Positions 6,304 through 9,807 of a stretch of DNA of 9,807 bases are shown piece by piece. The stretch is from an uncultured Demequina sp. GTDB lineage: Bacteria > Actinomycetota > Actinomycetes > Actinomycetales > Demequinaceae. The notes under the pieces were generated by a model that saw only the letters and a list, made by a program, of their open reading frames with translations, was not told the DNA's origin and searched no databases. The position numbers and the translations under genes are program-made. Location: positions 1 to 9,807 of the forward strand of contig CALALQ010000498.1 of the NCBI GenBank assembly GCA_937925595.1, given 5' to 3'. Position 1 is the stretch's first letter, and each line of letters starts with the position of its first letter.

Positions 6304-6839
6304 TCGGCACCTCCCGCGGGATCGGTTGCGGCGGGATCGGTGGCGGCCGGATCCGAGGCATCCGGAGCCGTCGCGGCGGGGTCCGAGGCATCCGGCGCAA
6401 GGCCCGCGGTCATGACCGAACCCAGCAGGGTGCGCATCCAATCGCCTTTCGTTTCGGTGACCTCTGCCGAGACCTCCGCACCGGTCTCGGCTTTCGCCGC
6501 CTCGGTACGGTCGTCGATGACGAGGTAGCTCACCTCACCGGGGAGCACGTAGTACAGGCGATCGCGTGCCTGCGTGATGATGTACGTCTGATCGTTCCAC
6601 CGCTCGCGGTCGTCGCGCAGCCGTTGCACGTCGGCCTCCTGCGCGGAGACGGCGGCACGCAACTCGGCGATCTCCCGACGCTGGTCGGCGAACGACGCGA
6701 TGGTGGGCGCGAGGACGACCACGCCGAGGACGAAGACGCCGAGCATGATCACCGAGAACCCCGAGAGCCGCATGCTGCTGAGCCAGCCGGCGCCGGTACC
6801 GCGGGCGGTTCGCTGGGGGCGGCGGTTGCCGACGGACAT
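6300..6839 (-). CDS. ftsB: FtsB/DivIC-family septum formation initiator protein with Ala/Asp/Pro repeat tail
   Basis: A 179-aa bitopic membrane protein of the divisome, expected to form the FtsQ-FtsB-FtsL subcomplex that activates septal peptidoglycan synthesis. A basic cytoplasmic N-terminus (1-24) is followed by one transmembrane helix (about 25-49). A coiled coil follows at about 52-82. The family segment YIITQARDRLYYVLPGE (86-102) is clear, as is the YLVID strand after it. Residues 148-179 form an extracytoplasmic low-complexity tail with two copies of APDASDPAAT and further DPAAT units. The start is ATG 6839, with AGGAGG (6849-6844) 4 nt upstream, the strongest Shine-Dalgarno in the window. 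It follows enolase (80-bp gap) and overlaps DUF501, the usual actinobacterial order. Confidence 0.88.
   Translation of the reverse strand: MSVGNRRPQRTARGTGAGWLSSMRLSGFSVIMLGVFVLGVVVLAPTIASFADQRREIAELRAAVSAQEADVQRLRDDRERWNDQTYIITQARDRLYYVLPGEVSYLVIDDRTEAAKAETGAEVSAEVTETKGDWMRTLLGSVMTAGLAPDASDPAATAPDASDPAATDPAATDPAGGAE
6339..6398 (-). repeat. 30-bp tandem duplication inside ftsB
   Basis: Two adjacent 30-bp units encode the 10-residue repeat APDASDPAAT twice (residues 148-167). Shorter DPAAT units continue to the end of the gene. The units differ at some bases, so the duplication is not brand new. Confidence 0.7.
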
Positions 6840-6870
6840 CGCGCCTCCTGTCGCTCACGGCCCGGATATG

Positions 6871-6908
6871 ACGAAACGGGGGCGGCCCGCCGGCTGCCCC
6901 CGTGTCGT
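6871..6908 (-). terminator. Hairpin terminator candidate after enolase
   Basis: The core arms ACGGGGGC (6876-6883) and GCCCCCGT (6896-6903) pair perfectly. The stem extends inward with a G·T and three GC pairs to a 4-nt loop, and outward across one mismatch to 6871/6908. It lies just past the enolase stop. On the minus strand the hairpin is followed only by a weak T-containing stretch (CGTCATATCC). It could end most enolase transcripts, or attenuate read-through into ftsB. Confidence 0.55.
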
Positions 6909-6919
6909 CGTGACGCGTG

Positions 6920-9435
<2,516 letters not shown>

Positions 9436-9437
9436 AG

Positions 9438-9496
9438 GTGCGATCTTGGTCGCGAAAGGTCGCCGCGACCCGCCAAGATCGCACTCTCGGCCGCTG
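9438..9496 (-). repeat. Palindromic repeat element, copy B (inverted relative to copy A)
   Basis: It begins 2 bp after the nuclease-like gene's stop. The 15-bp block (9438-9452) and the 26-bp block (9471-9496) are the reverse complements of those in copy A. The arms GTGCGATCTTGG (9438-9449) and CCAAGATCGCAC (9473-9484) are a perfect 12-bp inverted repeat. Inside them GGTCGC (9449-9454) and GCGACC (9465-9470) form a further stem. Lying between two convergent genes, the structure could also act as a bidirectional terminator. Confidence 0.8.
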
Positions 9497-9502
9497 GCAG
9501 GC

Positions 9503-9530
9503 GAGAGGGAGGGAGGGAGGGAGGGCGAGG
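9503..9530 (+). repeat. Purine tract with GGGA tandem units next to copy B
   Basis: About five GGGA units follow copy B, ending in GGGCGAGG and then a G5 run at 9535-9539. The plus strand has at least four G-triplets one base apart, a compact G-quadruplex pattern. In the orientation of copy B this tract sits where the pyrimidine tract sits beside copy A, although the units differ in detail. Confidence 0.7.
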
Positions 9531-9531
9531 G

Positions 9532-9807
9532 TCAGGGGGTGAGGTCGCGGAAGGCGAGGGATGCGGCGTCCGCGGTCTCGGCGGTGACGGTGGCGAACGC
9601 GTCGAAGCCGTCGGCGGTCACTCGGTCGAGCAGGGCGCGCATGTTCTTCACGCGCCGCTCGAGACGCACCCGCGTGCCGGATGCCACGAGCTCACGCTTG
9701 AGCGCGACCAAGCGCTGCACGGGCACATCCGGGTCGTGCACGAGGACGACGGCCCGCGCACGCTCGCCGTCGGCGCGGTTCAGCAGGTCGACGATGCGCT
9801 CGAACCC
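9532..9807 (-). CDS. hisS: Histidyl-tRNA synthetase, C-terminal fragment
   Basis: The minus-strand frame is open from the right edge to the TGA at 9534-9532, giving 91 residues of a gene that continues outside the window. It reads GFERIVDLL at the start, which fits the end of the class II catalytic core (motif 3 region). Then come AVVLVHDPDVPV (beta strand entering the anticodon domain), LKRELVASGTRVRLERRVKN, and ALLDRVTADGFDAFATV, with the final residues LAFRDLTP. This matches the layout of the HisS anticodon-binding domain (alpha/beta, substrate strand VRLE, then a helix and a strand). The first in-frame ATG inside the window (9741) is internal and is not the gene start. HisS charges tRNA-His with histidine. 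Only the C-terminus is visible, so a HisZ-like paralogue cannot be excluded. Confidence 0.75.
   Translation of the reverse strand, partial: GFERIVDLLNRADGERARAVVLVHDPDVPVQRLVALKRELVASGTRVRLERRVKNMRALLDRVTADGFDAFATVTAETADAASLAFRDLTP

Noticed and set aside
5777..6400. S8 protease frame extended upstream as one 630-aa protein
   Set aside because: The extension is out-of-frame DUF501 sequence; the signal peptide begins at the ATG 5776, which overlaps the DUF501 stop.
9503..9530. GGGA units as part of a CRISPR array
   Set aside because: Units are 4 bp without spacers; it is a simple purine microsatellite.
9532..9741. A stand-alone 69-aa gene starting at ATG 9741
   Set aside because: The frame is open to the window edge and the added residues (GFERIVDLL and onward) continue the HisS pattern, so this ATG is internal.

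Overview
The window is GC-rich chromosomal DNA from an actinobacterium, most likely a member of the Microbacteriaceae or a close relative. The pointers are the GTG starts, the ATGA and GTGA stop/start overlaps, the scarcity of Shine-Dalgarno sites with -10 boxes set for leaderless mRNA, and the order eno, ftsB-like, DUF501. It is mostly ordinary housekeeping sequence, with one accessory-looking segment near the right end. No database search was possible, so names rest on recognised motifs and family layouts.

Left part (1-2606). A two-gene minus-strand unit reads off the left edge: a PLP-dependent amino acid deaminase/aldolase of the alanine-racemase fold (89-1333), coupled by a GTGA overlap to the first 30 codons of a sugar-lactone oxidase (1-92). 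A 39-bp gap separates it from a divergent Ppx/GppA phosphatase (1373-2299). A small DUF1508/YegP-like gene (2388-2606) faces the phosphatase and has its own well-formed promoter. Next comes a minus-strand tRNA with anticodon UAA (2749-2821).

Central part (2941-8200). A minus-strand run reads enolase, FtsB/DivIC-like protein, DUF501 protein, S8 (mycosin-like) serine protease, type II NADH dehydrogenase. Enolase is set apart from ftsB by a hairpin terminator candidate. The ftsB/DUF501 and DUF501/protease junctions are both 4-base ATGA overlaps, and the dehydrogenase starts 35 bp after the protease. The run ends in two tandem hairpins. It thus joins a cell-division membrane protein, a small Cys/His-rich protein, an exported membrane-anchored protease and a respiratory-chain flavoprotein.

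Right part (8201-9807). Upstream of eno is a 77-nt unbroken pyrimidine tract, purine and very G-rich on the eno coding strand. It is followed by a palindromic repeat. A second copy of that repeat, in inverted orientation and again bordered by a G-rich tract, lies just past the end of the only gene between them (8506-9435). That gene encodes a protein with an AbiEi-like N-terminal part and a Vsr/DUF559-type nuclease domain. The arrangement resembles a small cassette bounded by inverted repetitive elements and is the most interesting thing here. The last 276 bases are the 3' end of a minus-strand hisS (histidyl-tRNA synthetase), whose true extent is easily missed because its start lies outside the window.
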